The notes: a model not told the origin generated them from the letters alone. DNA of 64,000 nucleotides from Betaproteobacteria bacterium (GCA_016192825.1 JACPTK010000006.1:62001-126000), one strand, 5' to 3'. Shown: positions 25,856 to 36,082, counted from the stretch's first letter. Numbers and translations are program-made.

Positions 25856-26574
25856 GGGAAAAAGCGCGGCACGATTCCCAGCCGGCATTCGTGCTGCACA
25901 GCTACCCTTTCCGTGAAACCAGCCTGATCGTGGAAGCCTACACCCGCGATCATGGCCGGATCGCGTCGGTGGCGCGCGGCGCGCGGCGGCCACGCTCCTC
26001 GCTGCGCGGAGTCCTGCTCCCGTTCCAGCCGCTGCTCCTGTCGTGGACCGGCCGCCGGGAGCTGCGCACCCTGACCCGCGTGGAGTGGCAGGGCGCCTAC
26101 GCGCCGATCCGGGGTCAGGCCCTGATATGCGGTTTTTACCTGAACGAGCTGCTGCTGAAGCTCCTGCCGCGCGAGGATCCCCACGAGCGGCTGTTCGAGA
26201 TCTACGAAGGCACGCTTGCCGCGCTGGGCGACGGCGCGGATCAATCCGCGCTGTTAAGGCGTTTCGAGCTCGCGCTGCTGCGCGAGCTGGGCTATGCGGT
26301 GATTCTGGATCGCGACGTGGAGCGGGACGAGCCCGTCGCCCGCGAGCGCCGCTACGTGTACGTCGTCGAGCGCGGCCCCGTGAGCGGGGACGGTGCGCCG
26401 CGAAACGGGGTAGAATTGTCCGGCCAGACGCTGATCGACATGCAGTCCGGCATTTTCACGAGCGCCGTGACGCAGCAGCAAAGCAAGGCGCTGATGCGCA
26501 CGCTGATCAATCATTATCTCGGCAGCCAGGTCCTGCACACTCGCCAGCTGCTGCGCGACCTGCAGGAACTGTGA
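25852..26574 (+). CDS. recO: DNA repair protein RecO
   Basis: '[36 protein letters not shown]'. Confidence 0.95.
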   Translation: MREKARHDSQPAFVLHSYPFRETSLIVEAYTRDHGRIASVARGARRPRSSLRGVLLPFQPLLLSWTGRRELRTLTRVEWQGAYAPIRGQALICGFYLNELLLKLLPREDPHERLFEIYEGTLAALGDGADQSALLRRFELALLRELGYAVILDRDVERDEPVARERRYVYVVERGPVSGDGAPRNGVELSGQTLIDMQSGIFTSAVTQQQSKALMRTLINHYLGSQVLHTRQLLRDLQEL

Positions 26575-27293
26575 TGCTGCTGGGCGTCAATATCGACCAC
26601 GTGGCGACCGTGCGCCAGGCGCGTGGCACCTCTTATCCCGATCCGGTTGAAGCGGCCCTGGCGGCGGAGGAGGCCGGCGCCGACTACATCACGCTGCACC
26701 TGCGCGAGGACCGCAGGCACATCCAGGAGCGCGACGTCGAGGTCCTGCGGAAGCGCTTGCGGACACACATGAACCTGGAAGCCGCGGTGACGCCGGAAAT
26801 GATCACGTTCGCGCAGCGCGTGCGGCCGCACGATGTCTGCCTGGTGCCCGAGCGCCGTGCCGAGCTCACGACCGAGGGCGGGCTGGATGTCGCGGGCAAG
26901 TTCAGGCGCGTGGAGCGGGCGTGTCGCGATCTGCGCGCGCGGGGCATACGCGTGTCGCTGTTCATCGATGCCGACAGAAGCCAGATCAACGCCGCGCTGG
27001 GCGCCGGCGCCCCCGTGGTGGAACTGCATACCGGACGGTACGCGGATGCCCGTGGATCCAGGCAGCGGAAGCAGGAGCTCGAACGGATCCGTGCCGCCGC
27101 GATATACGCCGCGGGCAGGGGATTGCGCGTCAACGCCGGTCACGGGCTGAATTACGGGAACGTCGGTCCGATCGCCGCCGTTCCGCAGATCAGCGAACTC
27201 AACATTGGCCACGCCATCGTCGCCAGGTCGGTGCTCGTGGGCATCGCCCGGGCCGTGCGCGAGATGAAGTCCCTCATCCGCTCCGCGCGATGA
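26574..27293 (+). CDS. pdxJ: Pyridoxine 5'-phosphate synthase
   Basis: [51 protein letters not shown]…. Confidence 0.97.
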   Translation: MLLGVNIDHVATVRQARGTSYPDPVEAALAAEEAGADYITLHLREDRRHIQERDVEVLRKRLRTHMNLEAAVTPEMITFAQRVRPHDVCLVPERRAELTTEGGLDVAGKFRRVERACRDLRARGIRVSLFIDADRSQINAALGAGAPVVELHTGRYADARGSRQRKQELERIRAAAIYAAGRGLRVNAGHGLNYGNVGPIAAVPQISELNIGHAIVARSVLVGIARAVREMKSLIRSAR

Positions 27294-27673
27294 TCTACGG
27301 CATCGGCATCGATCTCGTGGAGCCTCCCCGCATCGCGCGGCTGGCGGAAAAGTACGGCGAGCGCTTTGCGCGGCGGATATTGACGCCCCTGGAATGGCCC
27401 GCCTACCTCAAATCGGTGCGACCGGTGCTGTTTCTCGCCAACCGTTTCGCGGCGAAGGAGGCGTTCTCCAAGGCCATGGGCACGGGATTCCGCTATCCCG
27501 TGACCCTGCAATGCATCAGCGTGGTCCAGAACCGCGCCGGCAAGCCCGGGTTCGCCTTCCACCCCAATCTCGAGCGGCTCGTCGCAAGCCGTGGCATCGT
27601 CGGCCACCATCTCACGATCAGCGACGAGCAGAGCCTTGCCTGCGCCTGCGTGGTGCTGGAGGCCGCGGCGTGA
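27290..27673 (+). CDS. acpS: Holo-[acyl-carrier-protein] synthase
   Basis: [36 protein letters not shown]; '[18 protein letters not shown]'. Confidence 0.96.
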   Translation: MIYGIGIDLVEPPRIARLAEKYGERFARRILTPLEWPAYLKSVRPVLFLANRFAAKEAFSKAMGTGFRYPVTLQCISVVQNRAGKPGFAFHPNLERLVASRGIVGHHLTISDEQSLACACVVLEAAA

Positions 27674-28737
27674 TGGAAAAGTCGCTGGCGCTGGGCCCGC
27701 TCATGCTGGACGTCGCGGGGACGGAGCTGACCGCCGATGATCGCAGGCGCCTCCTGCACCCGCTGGCGGGCGGCGTCATCCTGTTCTCGCGGAACTACGT
27801 TTCCCCCGAGCAACTCGCGCGCCTGACCGCCGGCATTCACGCCTTGCGCAATCCGCCGCTGATCATCGCGGTCGATCATGAGGGCGGCCGGGTTCAGCGC
27901 TTTCGCGAGGGTTTTACAGCGATACCGGCCATGTGCGAGCTGGGCAGGGCGTGGGACGAGCATCCCCAGCGCGCCCGGCAACTCGCCACCGACACGGGAT
28001 TTGTCCTCGCGGCCGAGCTGCAGGCCCACGGGGTGGACCTGACGCTCGCACCGGTGCTCGACGTCGACCACGGCGCGAGCAGCGTCATCGGCGACCGGGC
28101 GCTGCATTCCGAGCCGCGCGTGGCCGCGGAATTGGCGCGCGCGTTGCTGCACGGATTCAAGCAGGTGGGCATGAGCGGCGTCGGCAAGCATTTTCCGGGG
28201 CACGGGCACGTGCGCGGCGATTCCCATCACGAAGTGCCCGTCGACGGGCGGACCCTGAAGCAAATCGAAGCCACTGATCTGGGTCCGTTCCGGCGGGCAA
28301 TCGACGCCGGGCTGGGCGGCATCATGCCGGCGCACGTGATCTATCCCAGCGTGGACAGCCGCCCCGCGGGTTATTCGGCGGTCTGGCTGAAGCAGATATT
28401 GCGAGAGCGGCTGGGGTTCGGCGGTGTGGTGTTCAGCGACGATCTCAGCATGGAAGGGGCGAGCGTCGCGGGCGGTCCGGTTGCACGCGCCGAGGCGGCG
28501 CTGGCGGCAGGCTGCGACATGGTGCTGTTATGCAACAACCCGGCGGCCCTGGACGAACTGCTGGGCGGCCTGAATTATGCGATGCCGGCAATGGGCCTGG
28601 CCCGGCTTGCGCGCATGCACGGGAAACCGCGGCCCGGCGGCATGGCGAAACTGCGGGAAGACGCCCGTTACAGCCGCGCGCTGCATGCGATCGCCGGTAT
28701 CGGCCAGCGCGACGGCGAGCTGCCGTTGAGCTCATGA
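27673..28737 (+). CDS. nagZ: Beta-N-acetylhexosaminidase
   Basis: 'AVDHEGGRVQRFREGFTAIP', 'GVGKHFPGHGHVRGDSHHEVP'. Confidence 0.95.
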   Translation: MEKSLALGPLMLDVAGTELTADDRRRLLHPLAGGVILFSRNYVSPEQLARLTAGIHALRNPPLIIAVDHEGGRVQRFREGFTAIPAMCELGRAWDEHPQRARQLATDTGFVLAAELQAHGVDLTLAPVLDVDHGASSVIGDRALHSEPRVAAELARALLHGFKQVGMSGVGKHFPGHGHVRGDSHHEVPVDGRTLKQIEATDLGPFRRAIDAGLGGIMPAHVIYPSVDSRPAGYSAVWLKQILRERLGFGGVVFSDDLSMEGASVAGGPVARAEAALAAGCDMVLLCNNPAALDELLGGLNYAMPAMGLARLARMHGKPRPGGMAKLREDARYSRALHAIAGIGQRDGELPLSS

Positions 28738-29672
28738 GCGAGCATCGCTACCCGCCCCGCGAGCGGCGCCGGCCCGCGTTCCTCACGGCGCTCGCCATCA
28801 CCGCCGGCTACGCCCTGGTCGAGCTGGCCGGAGGATTTTGGACCGGCTCGCTGGCGTTGCTGGGCGATGCCGGCCATATGTTTTCCGATGCGCTCGCCCT
28901 GGGGCTTGCTGCGGTCGCGGCGCATCTCGCGCTGCGGCCGGCCGGCCGCCGCCATTCCTACGGCTGGGCGAGAGCCGAGGTCATCGGCGCGCTGGTCAAC
29001 AGCATGCTCATGCTCGCGGTTGTCCTGGCGCTCGTGGTGGAGTCAGTCGCTCGATTGCAGGCCCCACGACCGGTCGCGGCCGCGGAAATGATGCTGATCG
29101 CCTTCGTTGGCATGCTGATGAACGGCACGGTCGCCTGGATCCTGGGACGCAGCGAGCTTACCCTGAACGTGCGCGCGGCGTTGCTGCACGTCATGGGCGA
29201 CCTGGTGAGCTCCTTCGCCGCCCTGGTGGCGGGCGCGGTGATCCTCGCGACCGGGTGGCTGCCCATCGATTCCATCCTTTCCCTGGTGATCGCGGGATTG
29301 ATCCTGGTCAGCACGTTCAAGCTGCTGCGGGACACCCTGCATGTGTTGATGGAAGGCGTGCCACCCGCGCTGGAGCTCTCGTCCATCGGGCAATCGCTGG
29401 CGCAGGTGCCGGGAGTCGTCTCGGTGCATGACCTGCACGTCTGGAGCATTGCGCCGGACAAGGTCGCCTTGTCCGCGCATGTCGAACTCGACGATTTGCA
29501 GCGCTGGCCTGCGATCCTGGCGGCGGCGGGCGCGCTGCTGCACGAGCGCTACGGAATCGGGCACATCACGCTGCAACCGGAGGTCCGCAGCGCGCCGGGC
29601 GCCTCCCGCACGGCTACTTCGGTGATTCGGCTGCAGCGAAGAAATTCCGGACCGGAGTCCGGAATTTCTTAA
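28734..29672 (+). CDS. Cation diffusion facilitator family transporter
   Basis: 'LTALAITAGYALVELAGGFWTGSLALLGDAGHMFSDALALGLA', 'LHDLHVWSI'-type C-terminus. Confidence 0.93.
   Translation: MSEHRYPPRERRRPAFLTALAITAGYALVELAGGFWTGSLALLGDAGHMFSDALALGLAAVAAHLALRPAGRRHSYGWARAEVIGALVNSMLMLAVVLALVVESVARLQAPRPVAAAEMMLIAFVGMLMNGTVAWILGRSELTLNVRAALLHVMGDLVSSFAALVAGAVILATGWLPIDSILSLVIAGLILVSTFKLLRDTLHVLMEGVPPALELSSIGQSLAQVPGVVSVHDLHVWSIAPDKVALSAHVELDDLQRWPAILAAAGALLHERYGIGHITLQPEVRSAPGASRTATSVIRLQRRNSGPESGIS
29639..29670. terminator. Perfect 13-bp stem-loop overlapping the 3' end of the CDF gene
   Basis: AAGAAATTCCGGA-CCGGAG-TCCGGAATTTCTT. Confidence 0.55.
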
Positions 29673-29768
29673 TTGATAAGATTGATCCTGGTATTGTGCG
29701 ATCGCAACCCGCCGGTGCCCTGATGGATGGCAAGTCCTCGAGCGACCCGTGCCGGTTTGTTCCATGTG

Positions 29769-29802
29769 ATGACAGCCTGGCGCGCTAGCGACAGGCTGTC
29801 AT
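29769..29802 (-). terminator. Stem-loop at the 3' end of efp
   Basis: ATGACAGCCTG … CAGGCTGTCAT, overlapping the efp stop codon. Confidence 0.5.
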
Positions 29803-30365
29803 GCGCGCTCGATGTACTCACCGGTATCGGTGTTGACCTTGATCCTCTCGCCTTCGATGACAAACTGGGGCACCATCACCGTCACGCCGGTCTCGGTTCT
29901 TGCCGGCTTGAACGAGCCGGTGGCCGTGGCGCTCTTGAGGTTGGGCTCGGTTTCCACCACGGTGAGCGTGACGGTGGGCGGCATTTGCACGCCGATCGGC
30001 CGGTCGTTGTGAAAGTTGACCTGCACGTCGGTGTTGGGGATGAGGTAGCCGGCCTGCCCCTCGAGAAAATCGGCGGGGAGGGTGATCTGCTCGAACGTTT
30101 CCTTGTCCATGAACACGTAGCCGCTGCCGTCGCTGTAGAGAAACTGCATCTCGCGCGGCTCGACGAACGCGCGCTCGATCTTGTCCTCGGTGCGGATCCG
30201 CTCGTTGCGCTTGGTGCCCGACTCGAGGTCCTTCATCTCGACCTGCATGAAGGCGCCGCCGCGCCCGCCGACGTGGACATGATGCGACTTGAGCACGCGC
30301 CAGACGCGCTTGTCCCACTCGATCAGGTTGCCGGCGCGGATCTCAGTTGCCAGAACTTTAGCCAT
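29799..30365 (-). CDS. efp: Elongation factor P
   Basis: MAKVLATEIRAGNLIEWDKRVWRVLKSHHVHVGGRGGAFMQVEMKDLESGTKRNERIRTEDKIERAF…; 188 aa, three EF-P domains. Confidence 0.95.
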   Translation of the reverse strand: MAKVLATEIRAGNLIEWDKRVWRVLKSHHVHVGGRGGAFMQVEMKDLESGTKRNERIRTEDKIERAFVEPREMQFLYSDGSGYVFMDKETFEQITLPADFLEGQAGYLIPNTDVQVNFHNDRPIGVQMPPTVTLTVVETEPNLKSATATGSFKPARTETGVTVMVPQFVIEGERIKVNTDTGEYIERA

Positions 30366-30435
30366 TTCGCTGCCCTGCCTGAAAAAAGGGCGTAATTTTA
30401 CACCATCGCCAACGGCACGTTCCCCGGTCACGCCC

Positions 30436-32235
30436 GTGTTCGATCCCGCGCCCGTCATTTCCAGCCTGCCGCACATGCCCGGCGTCTACCGGATGCTGAA
30501 CCAGGCAGGGGAGGTGCTCTACGTCGGCAAGGCCCTTGATCTCAAGAAGCGGGTCGCCTCCTATTTCCAGAAGGCGGGCGGACTCTCGCCGCGCATCCAG
30601 GTCATGCTCGGACAGGTGGCTGCGCTGGAGACCACCGTTACGCGGTCGGAAGCGGAGGCCCTGCTGCTGGAAAGCAACCTGATAAAGGCTTTAAGTCCAC
30701 GCTATAACATACTGTTTCGCGACGATAAATCTTATCCGTACGTGGTCATAACCGGACATCGCTATCCCCGCCTGGGGTTTCACCGGGGCCCTCTCGACAA
30801 GCGCCATCGCTATTTCGGGCCTTTCCCCAACGCGGGTGCCGTGCGCGAGAGCATCCAGCTGCTGCAGAAGGTGTTCCGCATCCGCACCTGCGAGGACACG
30901 GTTTTCGGCAACCGCTCCCGCCCGTGCCTGCTGCACCAGATCCAGCGCTGCACCGCGCCGTGCGTGGGGCTGATAGGTGAAAGCGATTACGCGGAAGACA
31001 TCGGGGCAGCCGAGCTGTTCCTGACGGGCAAGGAGGATGAAGTGATCGGGCGCCTGGTGGCGCGCATGAACGACGCCTCGGCGCGCCTGGATTACGAGGA
31101 GGCCGCGCGGATTCGGGACCGGATTGCGGCGTTGCGCAAGGTGAGGGAAAAGCAGTTCGTGAGCGGCGAAGGCGAAGATGCTGATGTAATTGCGTGCGGC
31201 CACGCCGCTGGCGTAGTGTGCGTCAACCTGGTGATGATCCGGGGTGGCCGCCACCTCGGGGATCGGAATTTCTTCCCGCGCAACGCCGAGGGCTGCAACG
31301 CGGCGCAGATCGTCGAGGCATTCGTGCAACAGCACTACCTGCAACACGGCGTCCCTTCGCATGTCGTGGTCGGCGCCGATTTGGACGCGAGGCTGCTCGA
31401 ACCTCTGCTGTCCGAGCGCGCAGCCCGCAAGGTGCGAATTCACGCGAATCCGGCCGGCACGCGGCGTGCCTGGCTGGAAATGGCGGAGCGCAACGCGCAG
31501 CTCGGGGCAGGGCAGGCCCTGGGATCGCAGACAACCCAGGAGGCGCGGCTGGCGGCGCTGCAGCAGGCATTGGAATTGCCCGAAACGGCGCAACGCGTCG
31601 AATGCTTCGACGTCAGCCATACCCAGGGCGAGGCGACCGTCGCCTCGTGCGTGGTGTACGACAAGTCGACAATGCAAAAAAGCGAGTATCGGCGTTTCAA
31701 TATAACCGGCGTCGAACCGGGTGACGATTACGGGGCGATGCGCGAGGTATTGACGCGCCGGTATCGCCGGGTTGTCGCGGGCGAAGGCAAGATGCCCGAT
31801 CTGGTGCTCATCGATGGCGGCAAGGGGCAGCTTGCCGTCGCGTGCGAAGTGTTCAACGAGCTCGGGATAAACGACGTTGCGGTCGTCGCGGTGGCGAAAG
31901 GCGAGGACCGGCGGCCGGGCCGCGAACAGCTGCTGCCGGCGGGAAACGCCGGCCCGCTGGCATTGGGGCCCGATCACCCCGCCCTGCATCTCGTCCAGCA
32001 GATCCGCGACGAGGCGCATCGCTTCGCCATTCAGGGGCATCGCGCGCGGCGCGATGCAAGCCGCAGCCGCTCAACACTGGAGGAGATTCGGGGAGTCGGC
32101 GCCAAACGCCGCCAGCAACTGCTGGCCCGTTTCGGCGGGATGCGCGGGTTGCTTGCCGCCAGCGTGGAGGAGATCGCCCGGATCGAAGGCATCAGCCGCG
32201 CACTCGCCGAAAAGATCTATCATGAGCTGCACTAG
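30436..32235 (+). CDS. uvrC: Excinuclease ABC subunit C
   Basis: 'LPHMPGVYRMLNQAGEVLYVGKALDLKKRVASYFQ', 'DLVLIDGGKGQLAVA'; GTG start. Confidence 0.97.
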   Translation: MFDPAPVISSLPHMPGVYRMLNQAGEVLYVGKALDLKKRVASYFQKAGGLSPRIQVMLGQVAALETTVTRSEAEALLLESNLIKALSPRYNILFRDDKSYPYVVITGHRYPRLGFHRGPLDKRHRYFGPFPNAGAVRESIQLLQKVFRIRTCEDTVFGNRSRPCLLHQIQRCTAPCVGLIGESDYAEDIGAAELFLTGKEDEVIGRLVARMNDASARLDYEEAARIRDRIAALRKVREKQFVSGEGEDADVIACGHAAGVVCVNLVMIRGGRHLGDRNFFPRNAEGCNAAQIVEAFVQQHYLQHGVPSHVVVGADLDARLLEPLLSERAARKVRIHANPAGTRRAWLEMAERNAQLGAGQALGSQTTQEARLAALQQALELPETAQRVECFDVSHTQGEATVASCVVYDKSTMQKSEYRRFNITGVEPGDDYGAMREVLTRRYRRVVAGEGKMPDLVLIDGGKGQLAVACEVFNELGINDVAVVAVAKGEDRRPGREQLLPAGNAGPLALGPDHPALHLVQQIRDEAHRFAIQGHRARRDASRSRSTLEEIRGVGAKRRQQLLARFGGMRGLLAASVEEIARIEGISRALAEKIYHELH

Positions 32236-32440
32236 CAGCCTGCCGGACCTGGGTATCCGACAGGCTGCTAACGGCAAAACCGCCCGCGAATTTCAAATGA
32301 GCCCCAGTGTAACGGCCCCAATTGGCCTCCGATGGACACGCGCGCAGGCTGGAGATAAGGTTTTCACTGCTATTGACTCCCGTTATCGCGCGGGCGGTTT
32401 TGCACAAGGAGTTTGTCGGGGCTCAGTCCGACAAACTCCT
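32234..32440 (+). repeat. Dispersed double-hairpin element, copy A (207 bp)
   Basis: AGCAGCCTGCCGGA…TCCGACAGGCTGCT hairpin, internal IR GCAAAACCGCCCGCG…CGCGGGCGGTTTTGC, terminal hairpin AGGAGTTTGTCGG…CCGACAAACTCCT; inverted copy at 62343-62549. Confidence 0.88.
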
Positions 32441-32445
32441 GGATC

Positions 32446-33018
32446 ATGATGCCGCTCAACCTGCCCAACGTCCTCACGTGGCTGCGGATCGTATTGATCC
32501 CGATGTTCGTCGGCATTTTCTATTTCGAGACGACCTGGGTGTCGATACCGAACCAGAACCTGCTGGCGACCGTCATTTTCACCACCGCCGCCGTCACCGA
32601 CTGGCTCGACGGCTGGCTCGCGCGCAGGCTCAACCAGATGTCCGCTTTCGGCGCCTTCCTCGACCCGGTCGCCGACAAGCTGATGGTGGCGGCGGCCCTG
32701 ATCGTCCTCGTGCAGCTCGAGCGGGTGGACGCGATCATCGCGCTTATCATCATCGGCCGCGAAATCGCGATTTCCGCGTTGCGCGAGTGGATGGCCCAGA
32801 TCGGGGAGGCCAGGAGCGTAGCCGTTTCGTTTCTCGGCAAGATCAAGACCGCCTCGCAGATGCTGGCAATACCGCTGCTCCTCTACCACGACAGCATCGG
32901 CGCATTCAGCCCGCAGCGGGTGGGCACGTGGCTGATTTATCTCGCGGCACTGCTGACGCTCGCATCGATGGCATACTATCTGAAGGTCGCTTTGCCGCAG
33001 GCGTGGAAGCGGCCCTAG
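32446..33018 (+). CDS. pgsA: CDP-diacylglycerol--glycerol-3-phosphate 3-phosphatidyltransferase
   Basis: 'NLPNVLTWLRIVLIPMFVGIFYF', 'DWLDGWLARRLNQMSAFGAFLDPVADKLMVAAALI'. Confidence 0.96.
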   Translation: MMPLNLPNVLTWLRIVLIPMFVGIFYFETTWVSIPNQNLLATVIFTTAAVTDWLDGWLARRLNQMSAFGAFLDPVADKLMVAAALIVLVQLERVDAIIALIIIGREIAISALREWMAQIGEARSVAVSFLGKIKTASQMLAIPLLLYHDSIGAFSPQRVGTWLIYLAALLTLASMAYYLKVALPQAWKRP

Positions 33019-33103
33019 CAGTGTGTCGGACTTTGGGTTCCGAACGGGTTTTCGCAGGCCACGGTCATCCTGATCTGCGGTGCCGGCGGGCGACACACTG
33101 CTA
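33016..33103. repeat. 88-bp palindromic intergenic element with 13-bp terminal inverted repeats
   Basis: TAGCAGTGTGTCG … CGACACACTGCTA; starts at the pgsA TAG stop codon. Confidence 0.75.
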
Positions 33104-33250
33104 TGGGTCCAGGTGCGCACGAAGGCGCGTTCCGACACTGACCGCATCTTAGGCCATCGCGGCGGGACCGCAGCCGGCGCGCTGAAACAAACGGGTGCGG
33201 CAACCAGTTGCCCCCGGAAGGGCCCTGTCCTATAATTTTCCTTACGAAAC

Positions 33251-33326
33251 GCGGGAATAGCTCAGTTGGTAGAGCGCAACCTTGCCAAGGTTGAGGTCGC
33301 GAGTTCGAGACTCGTTTCCCGCTCCA
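33251..33326 (+). tRNA. tRNA-Gly(GCC)
   Basis: Cloverleaf GCGGGAATAGCTCAGTTGGTAGAGC…TTGCCAA…GTTCGAGACTCGTTTCCCGCTCCA; anticodon GCC, CCA encoded. Confidence 0.97.
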
Positions 33327-33428
33327 GATTTCGGCTAGGTGCCTGACCGGAATCCTGAAACTGCGCCACCACGGCGACCAAGGGCCCCTGAAAAGGGTTG
33401 TGGTCGACGGCAGTTAAGGAGAACCGAA

Positions 33429-34307
33429 ATGGCGTTGTTCAAGGATGTAGTTGAAGCGTTCATCGCGTCACGGGAGTTTGATAAGGCAACACTCACCCGG
33501 CTCGCGTTCTGGGTCGAAGTGATCGGTGAGAAGGAGATCGCGGCCATCACCGCGGACGACATTGACGCGGCCCTCGTGAGGCTCGCCGAGCGCGGGCGGC
33601 TCAAGGCTGGCAGGCGGGCTACCGTGTCAGTTGGTCAACCGCTCGCCGGCTCGACCGTCAACCGTCACCTGACGCAGGCCGGGAGCGTGTTCAAGCACGC
33701 CAAGCGGCTGAAACTCGTGCCGCGCACGTTCATCGCGCCCACCCGCGGCATCGAGCGCATCCCCGAGCGTCCCGATCCCGAGCGCTATCTGCGGCCCGAG
33801 GAAGTCGCACGCCTCATCGCCGTGGCGCGGGTCGTGGATCGGCGGTGGAAAAAAATGCTCGCCCTCATCACCGTGGCCTATCACACGGGCATGCGCGTGG
33901 GCTCGATACTGGCCGTGCGTGGGAAGGACGTGGACCTCGACGCTGGCACGATCACCGTGCCTCGGACCAAAAACGGCGACCCGATCACAGCGGCGCTGTC
34001 GGCTGGCGCGCTTGCGGAATTACGGCGTCTGCCCAAGGTTGGCCCGGAGGCGCTCGTATTCGGAAACCGCGACGGCCGGCGCTACCACTACACCCCCCTG
34101 TGGCGGCGGATCACCGAGGAGGCGCGGCTTCCTGGACGTGTCTTCCATGAGCTGCGGCATGGTCACGGTTACGAGCTCGCCCGCGCCGGGGTAAGTCAGC
34201 AACTCATCATGGCGAGCATGGGGCACAAGACGCTCGCGGCCAGCCAGCGCTACGCCCATGCCAGCATCGCCGACAAGAAGGCTGTGATCGAGCGCGTGTT
34301 CGGATGA
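33429..34307 (+). CDS. Tyrosine-type site-specific integrase
   Basis: 'TVAYHTGMRVGSILAVRGKDVDLD', 'FHELRHGHGYELARAGVSQQLIMASMGHKTLAASQRYAH'. Confidence 0.93.
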   Translation: MALFKDVVEAFIASREFDKATLTRLAFWVEVIGEKEIAAITADDIDAALVRLAERGRLKAGRRATVSVGQPLAGSTVNRHLTQAGSVFKHAKRLKLVPRTFIAPTRGIERIPERPDPERYLRPEEVARLIAVARVVDRRWKKMLALITVAYHTGMRVGSILAVRGKDVDLDAGTITVPRTKNGDPITAALSAGALAELRRLPKVGPEALVFGNRDGRRYHYTPLWRRITEEARLPGRVFHELRHGHGYELARAGVSQQLIMASMGHKTLAASQRYAHASIADKKAVIERVFG

Positions 34308-34750
34308 AGAAGAAACTCAACCTCGAAACCACGCAGCTGCTCGAGCTGATAGTGGAGGGCAAGCCGGTGCGCGTGCGCATCGACGCCGCCGGCAACCCGA
34401 TCACGCTGAATGCGGGTTGTTGGATTGGCGGCGATGATGAACGTATCGCCAAGCTCGCGCTCGCGACGGTGAGACTGCAAATACGGGAGGCGACCGCACG
34501 CCGCCATCACGCTACCCGCACCCAGGCTTCAACCAGCACCAAGCGCGACCGCGCGGCCGACTTCTGGGGCGACGAATGGCTCGCCGTCGCGCACCTCAAG
34601 CACCCCGATTACCGCGCCGATCGCCTTGCGCAGGAGGCGCGCCGCATCATCGCGTTGAACGGCGAGGAGAAATCCGCGTACAAGAAGCGTAAAGACATTA
34701 CCGTGTACCGCGCCAAGCAATACCTCAAGAACAAGGACTCCAACCGCTAA
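34304..34750 (+). CDS. Hypothetical protein
   Basis: 4-bp overlap with integrase; basic C-terminus. Confidence 0.6.
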   Translation: MKKKLNLETTQLLELIVEGKPVRVRIDAAGNPITLNAGCWIGGDDERIAKLALATVRLQIREATARRHHATRTQASTSTKRDRAADFWGDEWLAVAHLKHPDYRADRLAQEARRIIALNGEEKSAYKKRKDITVYRAKQYLKNKDSNR

Positions 34751-34885
34751 AGGGCATCCGTTTCGGCGAGACGTTACATTTCGCCGGGTTTTCTAGGTGT
34801 AGTCCTCCCCCTTTCGCCGGCAGCACATCGTCGTCGTGTTCCAGAATCTCCCTGTCGCCGTGGTGGCGCACACAGGAGGTTTGGA

Positions 34886-35167
34886 ATGGAACGAACGGAC
34901 GCGCCGGCACCGGACGAGCTGGCCGGCTATATTAACGTCGCGGACTGGCTCGACCGGCACGCCGGCCCGTTCTTCGAGACGCGCTCGAGCCTGGACTGGT
35001 TCATCAAACGAAACCGCCTTGAGCTGGTTGAGCGTGGCGCGCTCTTGCCCCGCGAGGGGCGCAGTGGCTCGCTCCTGTCTGTCGAGAAATTTCCCAAGGC
35101 CGTAGTCGAGATCCTCCGGCGCAGGGCGCTCGATAAGGTCCGTCCTGATTGCGGGAAGGCCGCGTGA
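34886..35167 (+). CDS. Hypothetical protein, possible small DNA-binding/regulatory protein
   Basis: 93 aa in element operon order; GGAGG-like RBS upstream. Confidence 0.55.
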   Translation: MERTDAPAPDELAGYINVADWLDRHAGPFFETRSSLDWFIKRNRLELVERGALLPREGRSGSLLSVEKFPKAVVEILRRRALDKVRPDCGKAA

Positions 35168-35185
35168 GCCGGCGGAGAAATGAAA

Positions 35186-35208
35186 GCGCCCGCGTGCGAG
35201 GCGGGCGC
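35186..35208. terminator. Stem-loop GCGCCCGC…GCGGGCGC preceded by AATGAAA
   Basis: Perfect 8-bp stem; similar AATGAAA-CGCCCGC hairpin at 42941-42960. Confidence 0.5.
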
Positions 35209-35294
35209 CGGATGGATCAGGTGAATGGACTACATCCGCAGTCTACACCAACCGCACGCACCCTGCGCCCGAGGGCAGCGTGAGGGCGCCCGCA

Positions 35295-36080
35295 ATGAAA
35301 CTCCCAATCTCCCTGTTCAAGAGGGCGGATGATGTGTATGCCGAAAACCGCCCAGCAAGAGAGAAGCTTCGGGAATGCGCCGCGCGCATACATGCTCACG
35401 GTCACCGGATGATCGAGGACTGCCTTGCAATCGGCAAGGAGTTGGTCGCGGCGCGCGAGATCACCAGGGGCGCATGGCAGGGAGGTTCGCAAGAGGGCGA
35501 GTGGCGCAACTTCCTCGCCGAGCAAGTGAAGATGCCGCGTAGGCAGGCGCAGCGGTTCATCGACGTATACGAGAAATACGGGACGGGGGTGCCACGTGGC
35601 ACCCCCCTACCTGATACGAGTTTTCGAGTGCTCGCCGAACTGGCCGCCCCCGAGGCCGATCCGGAAGTCGTCGCCGAGCTGGAAGAGAAGATCGCCAAGG
35701 GCGAGCGCGTGACGGTCCGGCAGGCTACGCGGGCGAAGAAATCCAAAGCAACATCTGCGCGCCGAGATTGTGTTGAACAACCTGTTCACCGGGAACAAGT
35801 CGCAGATCTCAAGCAGTCCACGCCGACGCCGAAATCGAAAGGCGCGTCGCGCGCGGCACGGTGGGCCGATGCCTGCGCCAGCGCCTCAGCGGCGCTTGAG
35901 TGCCTGGTGGAACTCCAGGGGGACTACTCCGCATGGCGGGAGAACCTGCCTGAGAACTTCGCCGCGTCTGTAGTCGCCGACAAGTTGGACGTGATCACCG
36001 AGATCGACCTGCAGAGCGCGATCGACATCGTTAACGAGGCCGCCGGCGCGGACCTGCCGATGGGATTCGGGAGGGATTGA
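35295..36080 (+). CDS. DUF3102-like phage/plasmid protein
   Basis: 'RIHAHGHRMIEDCLAIGKELVAAREITRGAW…WRNFLAEQVKMPRRQAQRFIDVYEKYG'. Confidence 0.6.
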   Translation: MKLPISLFKRADDVYAENRPAREKLRECAARIHAHGHRMIEDCLAIGKELVAAREITRGAWQGGSQEGEWRNFLAEQVKMPRRQAQRFIDVYEKYGTGVPRGTPLPDTSFRVLAELAAPEADPEVVAELEEKIAKGERVTVRQATRAKKSKATSARRDCVEQPVHREQVADLKQSTPTPKSKGASRAARWADACASASAALECLVELQGDYSAWRENLPENFAASVVADKLDVITEIDLQSAIDIVNEAAGADLPMGFGRD

Positions 36081-36082
36081 CG

